Part shown: one piece after another, positions 41,417-51,091 of the stretch
Layout of the letters: every line of letters begins with the position of its first letter
Numbering within the stretch: position 1 is the stretch's first letter
NCBI GenBank assembly: GCA_031963405.1
Contig: JASSUJ010000001.1
Coordinates: 2,046,001 to 2,110,000, forward strand
From: JASSUD01 sp031963405
GTDB taxonomy: Bacteria > Pseudomonadota > Gammaproteobacteria > Burkholderiales > Burkholderiaceae
Direction of reading: 5' to 3'
DNA: 64,000 bases
Made by a program: the position numbers and the translations under genes
The notes under the pieces: model-generated
What the model was told of the DNA's origin: nothing
Databases searched by the model: none
What the model saw: only the letters and a program-made list of their open reading frames with translations

Positions 41417-42304
41417 ATGACGGTAATTACTGCCAGCATGGTGGCAGAACTGCGCGCAAAAACTGATGCGCCGATGATGGAATGTAAAAAAGCCTTGACT
41501 GAAGCGCAAGGTGACTTGGCGCGTGCCGAAGAGCTGCTACGTGTCAAATTGGGTAGCAAAGCCAGTAAGGCAGCCTCGCGCATTACAGCCGAAGGTATTG
41601 TTGTTGCCCATTTGAGTGGCGGCAATGGCGCACTGGTTGAGGTGAACTGTGAAACGGATTTTGTTGCGCAGAACGAAAGCTTCTTGGCTTTTGCTAAGCA
41701 ATTGGCTGAATTAATCGTGGCACAAAATCCAGCAGATGTAGCTGCGCTCTCAGCCTTGAATTTAGGTGAAGGCACTGTCGATACAGTGCGTCTCGCTTTG
41801 ATTGGCAAGCTTGGCGAGAACCTAACGATACGTCGCTTTGTACGTTATCAGACAGCGAATCAGCTGGCTTCTTATCTGCATGGTAGTCGTATCGGCGTGC
41901 TAGTCGAATTTGACGGCGGTAATGAACAAATCGGTAAAGATGTGGCGATGCATATTGCCGCGATGAAGCCTGCCTCGTTGTCAGCAGCTGGTGTGCCGGC
42001 TGAATTAATCGCTAAAGAGCGCAGTGTAGCCGAGCAAAAAGCACTTGAATCAGGTAAGCCAGCTGAAATCGTCGCAAAAATGGTGCAAGGCAGCGTCGAT
42101 AAGTATTTGAAAGAAGTTTCGTTGCTAGATCAGCCTTTCGTTAAAAACGATAAGCAAACTGTGGGCAAGATGCTGGAAGCGGCGAATGCGTCAGTTAAAG
42201 CATTTACGCTATATGTAGTTGGTGAAGGGCTCGAAAAGCGTCAGGATAACTTCGCTGCCGAAGTAGCTGCACAAGTTGCCGCTGCTCAACAGCCGCAAGC
42301 ATAA
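41417..42304 (+). CDS. tsf: Elongation factor Ts
   Basis: 295 residues. It exchanges GDP for GTP on EF-Tu. The signature LRAKTDAPMMECKKAL lies at residues 12-27, and EGIVVAHLSGGNGALVEVNC with ETDFVAQNESF near 60-90. The start has GAGAGGAG upstream. Full length and intact. Confidence 0.98.
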   Translation: MTVITASMVAELRAKTDAPMMECKKALTEAQGDLARAEELLRVKLGSKASKAASRITAEGIVVAHLSGGNGALVEVNCETDFVAQNESFLAFAKQLAELIVAQNPADVAALSALNLGEGTVDTVRLALIGKLGENLTIRRFVRYQTANQLASYLHGSRIGVLVEFDGGNEQIGKDVAMHIAAMKPASLSAAGVPAELIAKERSVAEQKALESGKPAEIVAKMVQGSVDKYLKEVSLLDQPFVKNDKQTVGKMLEAANASVKAFTLYVVGEGLEKRQDNFAAEVAAQVAAAQQPQA

Positions 42305-42314
42305 GCAAACTAAT

Positions 42315-43028
42315 ATGCCAGCCATTTACAAACGGGTTTTGCTAAAACTATCTGGCGAAGCGCTGATGGGCGACGATGCTTTTGGCATTAATCGCGTGAC
42401 CATCGAGCGCATTGTCACGGATATTGCAGAAGTGGTGCAGTTAGGCGTTGAGCTTGCCATTGTGATTGGTGGTGGGAATATTTTCCGTGGGGTAGCGGGC
42501 GGTGCAGCCGGTATGGATCGCACCACCGCTGACTATATGGGAATGCTCGCAACCATGATGAATGCGCTAGCGTTGCAAGACGCGCTGCGCCATGCTGGTA
42601 TCGAGGCGCGCGTGCAATCTGCGCTGCGCATGGACCAGGTGGTAGAGCCTTATATTCGACCGAGAGCGATTCGTCAGCTTGAAGAAGGGAAAGTTGTCAT
42701 CTTTGCTGCAGGCACGGGTAATCCATTTTTTACCACCGATACGGCAGCTGCTTTGCGTGGTTCGGAAGTGGGGGCAGAAGTGGTATTAAAAGCGACTCGT
42801 GTCGATGGTGTTTATTCGGCTGATCCGCATAAAGACCCGACTGCTACGCGGTATGAAACGATCACTTTTGACCAGGCGATGAGTCAGAATTTACAGGTTA
42901 TGGATGCCACTGCATTTGCCTTATGCCGTGACCAAAAATTGCCGATTCGCGTGTTTTCAATCGTTAAAGCGGGTGCTTTTAAGCGCGTCATGCTTGGCGA
43001 AGAAGAAGGTACGCTAGTACATGTTTGA
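42315..43028 (+). CDS. pyrH: Uridylate kinase
   Basis: 237 residues from ATG 42315, the family start (PAIYKRVLLKLSGEALMG). It phosphorylates UMP to UDP and is regulated by GTP/UTP. GGGNIFRGVAGG binds the phosphate and GTGNPFFTTDTAAALRG is the nucleotide region. It follows tsf by ten bases, so the two are surely co-transcribed. Confidence 0.97.
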   Translation: MPAIYKRVLLKLSGEALMGDDAFGINRVTIERIVTDIAEVVQLGVELAIVIGGGNIFRGVAGGAAGMDRTTADYMGMLATMMNALALQDALRHAGIEARVQSALRMDQVVEPYIRPRAIRQLEEGKVVIFAAGTGNPFFTTDTAAALRGSEVGAEVVLKATRVDGVYSADPHKDPTATRYETITFDQAMSQNLQVMDATAFALCRDQKLPIRVFSIVKAGAFKRVMLGEEEGTLVHV

Positions 43029-43089
43029 TCAAGTATCGGATAGCTTTATTGAGTGCAAAGTTTGAGCATGCTTGCTGTACTACACTCAA

Positions 43090-43162
43090 GAAAACGCTGA
43101 ATAACGTAGACCATAAGTTGCGGGCAAGGTATGCCGCTGCTCTCGAGTTATTCAGCGTTTTT
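43090..43162. repeat. Short palindromic repeat (family A)
   Basis: AAAACGCTGAATAACG and (other strand) AAAACGCTGAATAACTCGAG are the arms; the core has GCGGGCAAGGTATGCCGC. It lies between pyrH and frr. Confidence 0.8.
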
Positions 43163-43203
43163 ACAATCTGATGCCGATTATTTGATTTGATAAGGAGGTT
43201 GTA

Positions 43204-43764
43204 ATGAATTTGACTGAGATTAGACAAAACGTAGAACAAAAAATGCAACGGTTGCTAGAAGCATTCAAAAACGACCTTGCTAAAATTCGTACTGGCCGCG
43301 CGCATACGGGACTCTTAGATCATATCTCGGTGGATTATTACGGTACCAGGACAGCACTTCCTCAAGTAGCTCGTGTCACGCTGCTGGATGCGCATACGAT
43401 TGGTGTTCAGCCTTGGGAAAAGCAGTTAACAGCGCTGATTGAAAAGGCCATTCGTGACTCGGGTCTAGGGTTAAACCCTGCTGCTTCTGGTGATGTCATT
43501 CGCGTACCGATGCCGATGCTGACTAAAGAGCGTCGCCAAGACTTAACCAAAGTGGTGCGTGGTGAGGGTGAAAGCGCAAGAATTAGCGTGCGTAACCTGC
43601 GCCGTGATGCCAATGAGCAGTTGAAAAAACTTGTCAAAGATAAAGAAATTTCAGAGGATGATGAGCGTCGTGCGCAGGACGATGTGCAGAAGCTTACTGA
43701 TAAATTTATCGCTGAAATTGACAAAATGCTCCATATCAAAGAAAGCGAAATTATGACGGTGTAG
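43204..43764 (+). CDS. frr: Ribosome recycling factor
   Basis: 186 residues, normal length. With EF-G it splits post-termination ribosomes. Signature segments are KIRTGRAHTGLLDHISVDYY, VRVPMP-type IRVPMPMLTKERRQDL, and ISVRNLRRDANEQLKKL. A strong AAGGAGG precedes the ATG. Confidence 0.98.
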   Translation: MNLTEIRQNVEQKMQRLLEAFKNDLAKIRTGRAHTGLLDHISVDYYGTRTALPQVARVTLLDAHTIGVQPWEKQLTALIEKAIRDSGLGLNPAASGDVIRVPMPMLTKERRQDLTKVVRGEGESARISVRNLRRDANEQLKKLVKDKEISEDDERRAQDDVQKLTDKFIAEIDKMLHIKESEIMTV

Positions 43765-43795
43765 TGCTGCCCTATTTATCGCAAGCTTAGTATCA

Positions 43796-43891
43796 AGGAA
43801 GGCCTGCATAACCCCGTGGCGGCTTCTTGCCGTACTAATCATGTACTTGAGTGTTGGCATTTATTGCCGCACAGAGATGCAGACTTTCCTT
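43796..43891. repeat. Palindromic repeat with GCCGTACTA core
   Basis: AAGGAAGGCCTGCATAACCC and (other strand) AAGGAAAGTCTGCATCTCTG form the arms; the core is CTTGCCGTACTAATCATGTAC. The arm matches the short unit at 54790-54849. It ends 16 bp before uppS. Confidence 0.82.
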
Positions 43892-43907
43892 AAAAGCCGT
43901 TGTCAAC

Positions 43908-44675
43908 ATGACCGAAGTAGATTCCCCTAAGCGTACAGTTAATAAGCTTGAAGTGCCGCAGCACGTTGCCATCATTATGGATGGTAACGGCCGTTGGGCC
44001 ACGCAACGTCGATTGCCGCGTGCAACAGGACATACCCGCGGCGTAGATGCTGTGCGGAAAGTGATTGAGGCTTGCGTGCGCCGGGGCGTCTCTTATTTGA
44101 CTTTGTTTGCTTTTAGTTCTGAGAATCGGCGTCGCCCCACTGAAGAAGTCTCATTTTTGATGCGACTATTTGTGAGCGTGCTAGAGCGTGAAGTTAACAA
44201 AATGCACGCAAATGGCATTCGACTGCATGTGATTGGTGACTTAAGCATGCTTGAAGCGCGCATTCAAGAATTGGTGCAGCGTGCTGAAGCCAAAACAGCA
44301 AATAATACGCGCCTAACTTTAACCATAGCGGTGAACTATGGTGGCCGTTGGGATATTTTGCAGGCCGCTCGTAAGTGCGCTGAGCAGTCTGCTGCTGGGA
44401 ACCTGTCAGTATTCGATGAGGCGCATTTTGCGCAGCACTTGGCGATGGCGTATGCGCCAGAGCCTGATCTGTTTATCCGGACTGGGGGTGAGCGGCGTGT
44501 GAGTAATTTTTTGCTTTGGCAATTAGCTTACACAGAGCTTTATTTCACTGACACTTTTTGGCCAGACTTCGATGAAGCAGGCTTAGATCTTGCCATTCTT
44601 TCCTATAGTCAACGTGAGCGACGCTTTGGTCGAACTAGCGGACAACTGGAAGCAGGGGCGGATAAGGAGCGTTAA
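43908..44675 (+). CDS. uppS: Undecaprenyl diphosphate synthase
   Basis: 255 residues from ATG 43908; an upstream ATG at 43851 lies inside the repeat and is unlikely. It adds eight isoprenes to FPP to make the peptidoglycan/LPS lipid carrier. The catalytic Asp sits in VAIIMDGNGRWATQR, the diphosphate Arg/His in ATGHTRG, and the C-terminal signature is RTGGERRVSNFLLWQLAYTE. The tail is slightly long. Confidence 0.96.
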   Translation: MTEVDSPKRTVNKLEVPQHVAIIMDGNGRWATQRRLPRATGHTRGVDAVRKVIEACVRRGVSYLTLFAFSSENRRRPTEEVSFLMRLFVSVLEREVNKMHANGIRLHVIGDLSMLEARIQELVQRAEAKTANNTRLTLTIAVNYGGRWDILQAARKCAEQSAAGNLSVFDEAHFAQHLAMAYAPEPDLFIRTGGERRVSNFLLWQLAYTELYFTDTFWPDFDEAGLDLAILSYSQRERRFGRTSGQLEAGADKER

Positions 44676-44818
44676 CAGACGCTGAGCCTATCTAAATACC
44701 GTCTTCAAACGCAAGCGTTCTATGGATGAGCTGTTTTGATTGGCATGTTCCTTTTCCCATTAGCAGTATTTCTCAAAATTTTTAAATAAATAAGCGCTGA
44801 AAAGGCGTTATTTTTTAT

Positions 44819-45652
44819 ATGCTAAAAATTCGTACGGTGACAGCTGCTGTATTACTGACGGTATTTTTGCTTGCCACTTTCAGCCCATCTATTCAGTTAT
44901 TTAGCGCGCTGATTGCCTGTGTGCTTGTGCTTGCGGCTTGGGAATGGGCGCGTCTTTTACGCTTGACGCGCAGTGCCCCGTTTATCTACGCTGGCTTAGT
45001 CGCTGCCGTGTTGGTTTGGAGTATGGCAGGTAGCAGTGCGGGCTCGAATATCAGCCCAGATATGTCAATTGGCCTATATAAGGTAGCGGCTATTTTCTGG
45101 CTTGGTGTGGTGCCGTTTATCTTTATACGGCGTCCTGTACTTGCGACTGGGGTGTGGCGTTGGTTTTTGTTAGTAGTAGGAATCATGCTTTTTGTTGCTG
45201 CGTGGCAAGCTTTGGTCGTTGCGCGTAGTCATGGTGCGGTTTTTGTTTTGTCGTTGTTGTCAATCGTCTGGTTGGCAGATAGCGGTGCTTATTTTGCGGG
45301 GCGACAATTTGGCTCGCATAAGCTCGCGCCATCGATTAGCCCAGGAAAAACCTGGGAGGGAGTAGTGGGCGGCTGCTTATTGGTGTTAGTTGTCGTCATT
45401 GGGGCGCTTGTGACTCACGCCTTTGCACCCAACTTTTTTTCGGCGTATGCAGCCCATTTGGGCGTAGTAGGCACGCTTATCGCAATTACTGGCCTAGTGT
45501 TAACGAGTGTTGCGGGGGATTTATTCGAATCGCTGTTAAAGCGTCAAGCTGGCGTAAAGGATTCGAGTGCACTCTTGCCAGGGCATGGCGGTATTCTTGA
45601 TCGCATTGATGCGCTATTGCCAGCAATACCACTCGCAATGTTGTTCTTTTAG
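44819..45652 (+). CDS. cdsA: Phosphatidate cytidylyltransferase
   Basis: 277 residues with about eight membrane helices. It makes CDP-diacylglycerol for all phospholipids. The signature SLLKRQAGVKDSSALLPGHG then GILDRIDALLP is fully present near the C-terminus, and SPGKTWEGVVGG before it. The TAG stop forms the start of a TAGAACCTGTTCAGAG sequence, the arm word of the nearby repeats, so the final codons (LFF) may derive from an insertion. Confidence 0.95.
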   Translation: MLKIRTVTAAVLLTVFLLATFSPSIQLFSALIACVLVLAAWEWARLLRLTRSAPFIYAGLVAAVLVWSMAGSSAGSNISPDMSIGLYKVAAIFWLGVVPFIFIRRPVLATGVWRWFLLVVGIMLFVAAWQALVVARSHGAVFVLSLLSIVWLADSGAYFAGRQFGSHKLAPSISPGKTWEGVVGGCLLVLVVVIGALVTHAFAPNFFSAYAAHLGVVGTLIAITGLVLTSVAGDLFESLLKRQAGVKDSSALLPGHGGILDRIDALLPAIPLAMLFF

Positions 45653-45702
45653 AACCTGTTCAGAGTTTTTAGGGCGTGCCCTAATTCATAACGCCTTTTC
45701 TT

Positions 45703-46872
45703 ATGCAACAACGCCTCACTTTGCTTGGTTCCACCGGCTCAATTGGCACCAGCACGCTGGATGTCGTTGCGCGCCACCCTGAACGCTTTACGGTATTTGC
45801 GCTAACCGCGCATCAAAATATCGATAAGCTGGCTGAGCAATGCCTGCGTTTTGCGCCTGAGCGCGCGGTAGTCGGCAGTGCTGCTGCAGCGGCTAGCTTG
45901 GCAGAAAAGTTATGCGCAGCTGGCAGTAAGACACAAGTTACGTATGGTGAGGCGGCTTTGGTCGAAGTGGCGAGCGCCGCCGCCTGTGCTACTGTCGTGG
46001 CAGCGATTGTTGGGGCAGCAGGGCTTGCGCCAACGCTTGCAGCGGCGAAAGCTGGCAAACGGATTTTGCTGGCGAATAAAGAGGCGCTGGTGATGTCGGG
46101 TGCGCTTTTTATGGATGCAGTCCGTCAACATCAGGCAACACTCTTGCCCGTTGACAGTGAACATAACGCAATTTACCAATGTTTATCAGTTGATCCGGCT
46201 GCACGTGGCGGCGTAGATAAAATCATTTTGACCGCCTCAGGCGGCCCTTTTCGTACGCGTGAAGTGGCTTCGTTGACTGATGTAACACCGGCAGAAGCGT
46301 GCCTGCATCCAAACTGGACGATGGGACGCAAAATCTCGGTAGATTCGGCAACGATGATGAATAAAGGCCTTGAAGTTATCGAGGCACATTGGCTATTTGG
46401 CATGCCAGCAGATCGTATTGACGTGGTGATTCACCCGCAAAGCGTGATTCATTCATTGGTGTCTTACCAAGATGGATCGATGCTCGCGCAGCTGGGAAGG
46501 CCTGATATGCGAGTGCCGATCGCTTATGCGTTAGCCTATCCAGAGCGTATTTCCTCAGGTGTTACACCGCTTGATCTAAGCATGCTGGAAAATTTGACTT
46601 TTGAGCGCCCTAATCTGGCACGTTTCCCATGCTTAGGTTTGGCTTTTGACGCGTTAAAACAGGGCGGAGTAGCCCCCGCAGTACTTAATGCGGCCAATGA
46701 AGTAGCCGTGCACGCTTTTTTGCAAGAGCGTATTCGTTTTATTGCCATTGCCTCAATTGTGCGCAATGTGCTTGAACGCATTCCCTCCTGTGCAGCGCAC
46801 ACCATTGATGATGTGCTAGCAGCGGATGCACTAGCGCGCCAATATGCGCTTGCTGAAATTAATATGACTTGA
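45703..46872 (+). CDS. dxr: 1-deoxy-D-xylulose 5-phosphate reductoisomerase
   Basis: 389 residues. It makes MEP from DXP with NADPH, the committed isoprenoid step that feeds UppS. The NADPH site GSTGSIGTSTLDVV lies at residue 7, NKEALVMSG at 125, the metal/active-site DSEHNAIYQCL at 150, and TMGRKISVDSATMMNKGLEV at about 205. Intact. Confidence 0.97.
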   Translation: MQQRLTLLGSTGSIGTSTLDVVARHPERFTVFALTAHQNIDKLAEQCLRFAPERAVVGSAAAAASLAEKLCAAGSKTQVTYGEAALVEVASAAACATVVAAIVGAAGLAPTLAAAKAGKRILLANKEALVMSGALFMDAVRQHQATLLPVDSEHNAIYQCLSVDPAARGGVDKIILTASGGPFRTREVASLTDVTPAEACLHPNWTMGRKISVDSATMMNKGLEVIEAHWLFGMPADRIDVVIHPQSVIHSLVSYQDGSMLAQLGRPDMRVPIAYALAYPERISSGVTPLDLSMLENLTFERPNLARFPCLGLAFDALKQGGVAPAVLNAANEVAVHAFLQERIRFIAIASIVRNVLERIPSCAAHTIDDVLAADALARQYALAEINMT

Positions 46873-46907
46873 CCGGCAGTTTGACCATCTCTCATTTTTA
46901 GATTCGT

Positions 46908-48278
46908 ATGAATTTCTTAACTGCCTTGTTTTCGTTCATTATTGTGGCTGGCATTCTTGTGCTGGTGCATGAATTTGGCCACTACAGCGTCGCCCGTTTG
47001 TTGGGCGTCAAAGTGCTCAATTTTTCTATTGGCTTGGGTGCGCCCATTTGGTCAAAGCAGACTAAAAGTGGAACCACGTGGCAAGTGGGTGCGTTGCCTT
47101 TGGGCGGCTATGTCAAGATGCTTGATGAGCGCACCGCAAAAGAGCCGCTTGCTGCGCATGAGTTGCCGTATGCGTTTAATCGGCAATCAGTCGGTAAGCG
47201 TTTTGCGATTATTGCGGCGGGTCCCGTAGCTAACTTTCTGCTGGCGATTTTGTTATTTGCTGGCGTGTTTGCTACGGGCATTGATGAGCCCGCCGCTGTG
47301 CTTGCTGCGCCGCAGCTCAATACACCCGCTGAAGATGCAGGTTTTGTGGGTGGGGAAGTGATTGTAGGGGTGCGTCATTTAAGCAATGCTCAACCTAATG
47401 CCTTGCAAGTAGTTCGCTCGTGGTCAGAATTCCGTTGGAAATTACTCGAAGCTGCGCTCGATGAAAAATTTATCGTTTTAGTAGCAAAAGTAGGTCAACG
47501 CACCTATCACTATCCGTTGGATTTACGTAGCGTCTTCTGCGTCGGCAGCGACAATTGCATGGAAGTGCTTGGTTTTTCACCTGGTAATGTCACGCCAAAA
47601 GTAGCGCGTTTGGACCCCAACAGCCCCGCTGAGCAAGCAGGTTTGCATAAAGGCGACCGCATTCTTGCGGTAGATGGCAATGCGGTGAATGATTTGCGCA
47701 GCTGGGTGAACAATATTAAGACCCACCCAGGTCAAAAGATGGTGCTCAAAGTTGAGCGAGAAGGCAATTTAATCAGCTTGCCTGTGATGCCAGAAACCAT
47801 TAATAGCCCAGGCGGTGCATCGATAGGGCGCATTGGCGCAGTGTTTGAAGCTGAGATGAAGTGGGTCAAAGTGCAATACGACTTGCTTGAGGCAATCTGG
47901 CTGAGCATGCGTAAGACGTGGGAGGTGACTACCTTCTCGGTGCGTACTTTTGGCCGCATGATAATGGGAGAGGTATCGCTAACAAACCTAGCGGGCCCTG
48001 TGAGTATTGCCGATTATGCTGGGAAGAGCGCCCGCTTAGGTCTAGCGAGCTTCGCTTCTTTCCTTGCATTGGTGAGTATTAGTTTAGGTATATTGAACTT
48101 ATTGCCTATCCCAATCCTGGATGGGGGATATCTGTTATATTATTCGGTCGAAGCGGTAACAGGTAGAGCTTTATCTGATCGCTGGCAGCTTATTTTGCAA
48201 CGGGTTGGCATCATTTGCATTATTGCTTTATCAATGATTGCACTGTTTAATGATTTGAGTCGGTTAATCCGTTCGTAG
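46908..48278 (+). CDS. rseP: Site-2 protease RseP
   Basis: 456 residues. It cuts anti-sigma factors within the inner membrane, activating the envelope stress response. The zinc site VHEFGHYSVARLLGVKV lies at residues 20-36, GLGAPIW after it, two PDZ domains between about 115 and 300 (the second with RLDPNSPAEQAGLHKGDRIL), and the third metal ligand in NLLPIPILDGG near 405. The TAG stop is the first triplet of the repeat array that follows. Confidence 0.96.
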   Translation: MNFLTALFSFIIVAGILVLVHEFGHYSVARLLGVKVLNFSIGLGAPIWSKQTKSGTTWQVGALPLGGYVKMLDERTAKEPLAAHELPYAFNRQSVGKRFAIIAAGPVANFLLAILLFAGVFATGIDEPAAVLAAPQLNTPAEDAGFVGGEVIVGVRHLSNAQPNALQVVRSWSEFRWKLLEAALDEKFIVLVAKVGQRTYHYPLDLRSVFCVGSDNCMEVLGFSPGNVTPKVARLDPNSPAEQAGLHKGDRILAVDGNAVNDLRSWVNNIKTHPGQKMVLKVEREGNLISLPVMPETINSPGGASIGRIGAVFEAEMKWVKVQYDLLEAIWLSMRKTWEVTTFSVRTFGRMIMGEVSLTNLAGPVSIADYAGKSARLGLASFASFLALVSISLGILNLLPIPILDGGYLLYYSVEAVTGRALSDRWQLILQRVGIICIIALSMIALFNDLSRLIRS

Positions 48279-48585
48279 AACCTGTTTAGGCTTTCCCTAG
48301 CGCCCTTGCGCCGCCTTGCCGTACTAGTTGTACTGTCTGCGACGGCGCAAAGCCACTAGGAAAACCCTAAACAGGTTCTAAAATTTGTTCAGACTTTCCC
48401 TAGTGCTCTTGCGCGCCTTGCCGTACTAGTTGTACTGTCTGCGTCGGCGCAAAGCCACTAGGAAAACCCTAAACAGGTTCTAAAATTTGTTCAGACTTTC
48501 CCTAGTGCTCTTGCGCCGCCTTGCCGTACTAGTTGTACTGTCTGCGACGGTGCAAAGCCACTAGGAAAATCTAAACAGGTTCTAA
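48277..48585. repeat. Tandem array of three near-identical ~103-bp palindromic units before bamA
   Basis: Units at about 48277-48381, 48382-48483 and 48484-48585 share arms AGAACCTGTTTAGGCTTTCC or TTTGTTCAGACTTTCCCTAG and (other strand) AGAACCTGTTTAGGGTTTTC. They also share the core CCGCCTTGCCGTACTAGTTG and TACTGTCTGCGACGGCGCAA. They differ at only a handful of positions, so the amplification is recent. A fourth, broken copy runs 48586 to about 48653 and contains the bamA start. Confidence 0.92.
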
Positions 48586-48645
48586 AACTTGTTCAGTGTC
48601 TTTCAAAAGTGCCCTTATGGGCTTATCCCGTACTGAGAATAAACC

Positions 48646-50949
48646 TTGTTCAGATTTAACCAAATTATCGCTAAAGCAGCCTTGGCTGCTACTGTTTCTG
48701 TTGGGCATAGTATCGCAGCGTATGCCGTGGCTCCTTTTGTCGTAAAAGATATTCGAGTCGAAGGTTTGCAGCGTGTTGAGCCTGGCACGGTGTTCGCTTA
48801 TGTACCGCTCAAACAGGGTGATACATTTGCGGATGGTAAGGGGTCAGAAATCATACGCGCGCTGTATGCGACAGGTTTTTTTAATGATGTGCGCGTCGCG
48901 GTGCAAAATGGCGTGGTCATTATTCAAGTGCAAGAGCGCCCAGCAGTTGCTACGGTCGATTTTGCAGGGATCCGTGCTTTCAATAAAGATAATCTGAATA
49001 AAGCGTTACGGGCAGTAGAGTTATTCCCCGGTCGCTACTACGATAAAAGCTTGGTAGATAAAGCCGAGCAGGAATTAAAGCGCCAGTATCTAACCCGAGG
49101 TCATTACGCGGCGGAAGTGAAAACCACCGTAACCCCGATTGATCGTAATCGTGTGACTATCTTGTTCACAGTGGTTGAGGGGCCAGCTGCAAAAATCCGG
49201 CAAGTTAATTTCCTTGGCAATCAAGCTGTAAAAAGTAGTGTTTTGCAAGATGAGATGCAGATCTCACCGCCAAATTGGTTTTCTTGGTATGCCAAGAACG
49301 ATATGTATTCGAAAGAGCGCTTAACCGGGGATCTTGAAAGTATTCGTTCATATTATCTTGACCGTGGCTATCTCGAATTCAATATTGAGTCGACTCAGGT
49401 TTCTATTTCGCCAGATAAACAGGACATATATTTAACGATTAAGCTGCACGAAGGCGAACCGTATACTGTCTCAAGCGTCCAGTTAGCTGGCACATTGCTT
49501 AATAAGCAAGCTGAATTGCAAAATCTAGTGACGCTTAAGGCGGGCGAGCGTTTTTCAGCGAGCAAATTGCAGGTATCGAGCAAAGCAATTTCAGATAAAT
49601 TAGGTGAATATGGCTATGCTTTTGCAAATGTGAATGCGCAGCCAACACTCGATGCGCAAAACCATACGGTAGCGCTAACCATACAAGTTAACCCTGGCCG
49701 TCGTGTTTATGTACGGCGCGTCAATATTAGCGGTAATGACCGTACACGTGACGAAGTGATTCGCCGCGAAATGCGTCAATTTGAAAGTTCTTGGTTTGAT
49801 AGCCAGCGGCTCAAACTGTCACAGGATCGTTTAAACCGGCTGAACTATTTCACCGATGTCAATGTGGCGCCTACGCCTGTTGCGGGGACGACGGATCAAA
49901 TTGATGTCGATGTAAAAGTGGCAGAAAAGACGACGGGTTCGTTTATGTTGGGGGCAGGCTTTTCATCAAGCGATAAAGTCCTGTTGTCAGCGAGTCTTTC
50001 GCAAGACAATGTATTTGGCTCGGGTACCAGCTTGGCGATTCAGCTGAATACAGCAAAAGCTTACCGCACCTTAAGTGTGACTCAAATTGACCCGTACTTT
50101 ACAGTCGATGGCATTCAGCGAATCACCGATGTTTACTACCGTACTTATCGGCCATTGCTGTATTCAGGCACAAGCACATTTTCAATTCTTAGCGCTGGCG
50201 CTGATTTGAAATTTGGTATTCCATTTTCCGAATCAGATACCGTTTACTTCGGCGGGGGCATTGAGCAAGATCGCTTAAAAGCTGACGAATTAACGCCGGA
50301 AATTTATCGTCAATATATTGCTGAATTTGGAAATGTGGTGCGTAACGTGCCGCTTACAGTTAGCTGGTCACGCGATTATCGTGATAGTGCGTTGGTACCA
50401 AGCAATGGATATTCCACTCAGGTCGGCATTGAGTATGGTACGCCTGCGGGCAAAACTCAGTATTATAAGATCGATGCGCAGCAGCAATATTATTATTCTT
50501 TTGCGCGTGGCCTAGTGCTTGGAGTAAATGGTCAGGTTGGCTACGGTAAAGGATTGGCTGGTAAATCGTTCCCGATCTTTAAAAACTATTTCGCCGGCGG
50601 TATCGGCTCTGTACGAGGCTATCAACCTTCTTCGCTCGGTCCTAGAGACAAAGCCACTAATGATTCAACCGGCGGCTCGAAGATGGTAGTGGGTAATATT
50701 GAATTAACCTTCCCACTGCCAAACACGGGCTACGACCGTACGTTACGTGTATTTACCTTTGTTGATGCGGGTAATGTATGGGACCAAAAGCAAAATATTA
50801 ATCTAGGGCAACTGCGATACGCATATGGCTTGGGACTAGTTTGGCTCTCCCCGATTGGTCCGCTGAAATTTAGCTTAGGTTACCCGCTGGTGAAGAAGAA
50901 GGGCGATCTTTATCAGAAATTCCAATTTAATATTGGCACGTCATTCTAA
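48646..50949 (+). CDS. bamA: Outer membrane protein assembly factor BamA, TTG start
   Basis: 767 residues. It inserts beta-barrels into the outer membrane. Five POTRA domains cover about residues 27-420 (first: FVVKDIRVEGLQRVEPGTVF). The barrel follows, with the VRGY lid motif in GSVRGYQPSSLGPRD and a C-terminal Phe (FNIGTSF). A TAA sits one codon before the TTG at 48646 and no ATG or GTG follows before the signal peptide core, so TTG is the likely start. That TTG is in TTGTTCAG, the arm word of the repeats just upstream, suggesting that a repeat displaced the original start. Confidence 0.93.
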   Translation: MFRFNQIIAKAALAATVSVGHSIAAYAVAPFVVKDIRVEGLQRVEPGTVFAYVPLKQGDTFADGKGSEIIRALYATGFFNDVRVAVQNGVVIIQVQERPAVATVDFAGIRAFNKDNLNKALRAVELFPGRYYDKSLVDKAEQELKRQYLTRGHYAAEVKTTVTPIDRNRVTILFTVVEGPAAKIRQVNFLGNQAVKSSVLQDEMQISPPNWFSWYAKNDMYSKERLTGDLESIRSYYLDRGYLEFNIESTQVSISPDKQDIYLTIKLHEGEPYTVSSVQLAGTLLNKQAELQNLVTLKAGERFSASKLQVSSKAISDKLGEYGYAFANVNAQPTLDAQNHTVALTIQVNPGRRVYVRRVNISGNDRTRDEVIRREMRQFESSWFDSQRLKLSQDRLNRLNYFTDVNVAPTPVAGTTDQIDVDVKVAEKTTGSFMLGAGFSSSDKVLLSASLSQDNVFGSGTSLAIQLNTAKAYRTLSVTQIDPYFTVDGIQRITDVYYRTYRPLLYSGTSTFSILSAGADLKFGIPFSESDTVYFGGGIEQDRLKADELTPEIYRQYIAEFGNVVRNVPLTVSWSRDYRDSALVPSNGYSTQVGIEYGTPAGKTQYYKIDAQQQYYYSFARGLVLGVNGQVGYGKGLAGKSFPIFKNYFAGGIGSVRGYQPSSLGPRDKATNDSTGGSKMVVGNIELTFPLPNTGYDRTLRVFTFVDAGNVWDQKQNINLGQLRYAYGLGLVWLSPIGPLKFSLGYPLVKKKGDLYQKFQFNIGTSF

Positions 50950-50963
50950 AGAAGTGCCGAATC

Positions 50964-50995
50964 AAGCGGGAGCCAGGCAAGCTCTGCTCCCGCTT
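50964..50995 (+). terminator. Hairpin after bamA
   Basis: AAGCGGGAGC and GCTCCCGCTT pair exactly around a 12-base loop, 14 bp past the stop. There is no strong T-run. Confidence 0.65.
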
Positions 50996-51091
50996 CCTTA
51001 AGCAAGATTAGCTTAATGGATATTTGTGCTTGTTAATGCAAAATACTAAACTGCCTCAAGCTCGTTTGCTTGACTAATGAGAGAGGTTAAC

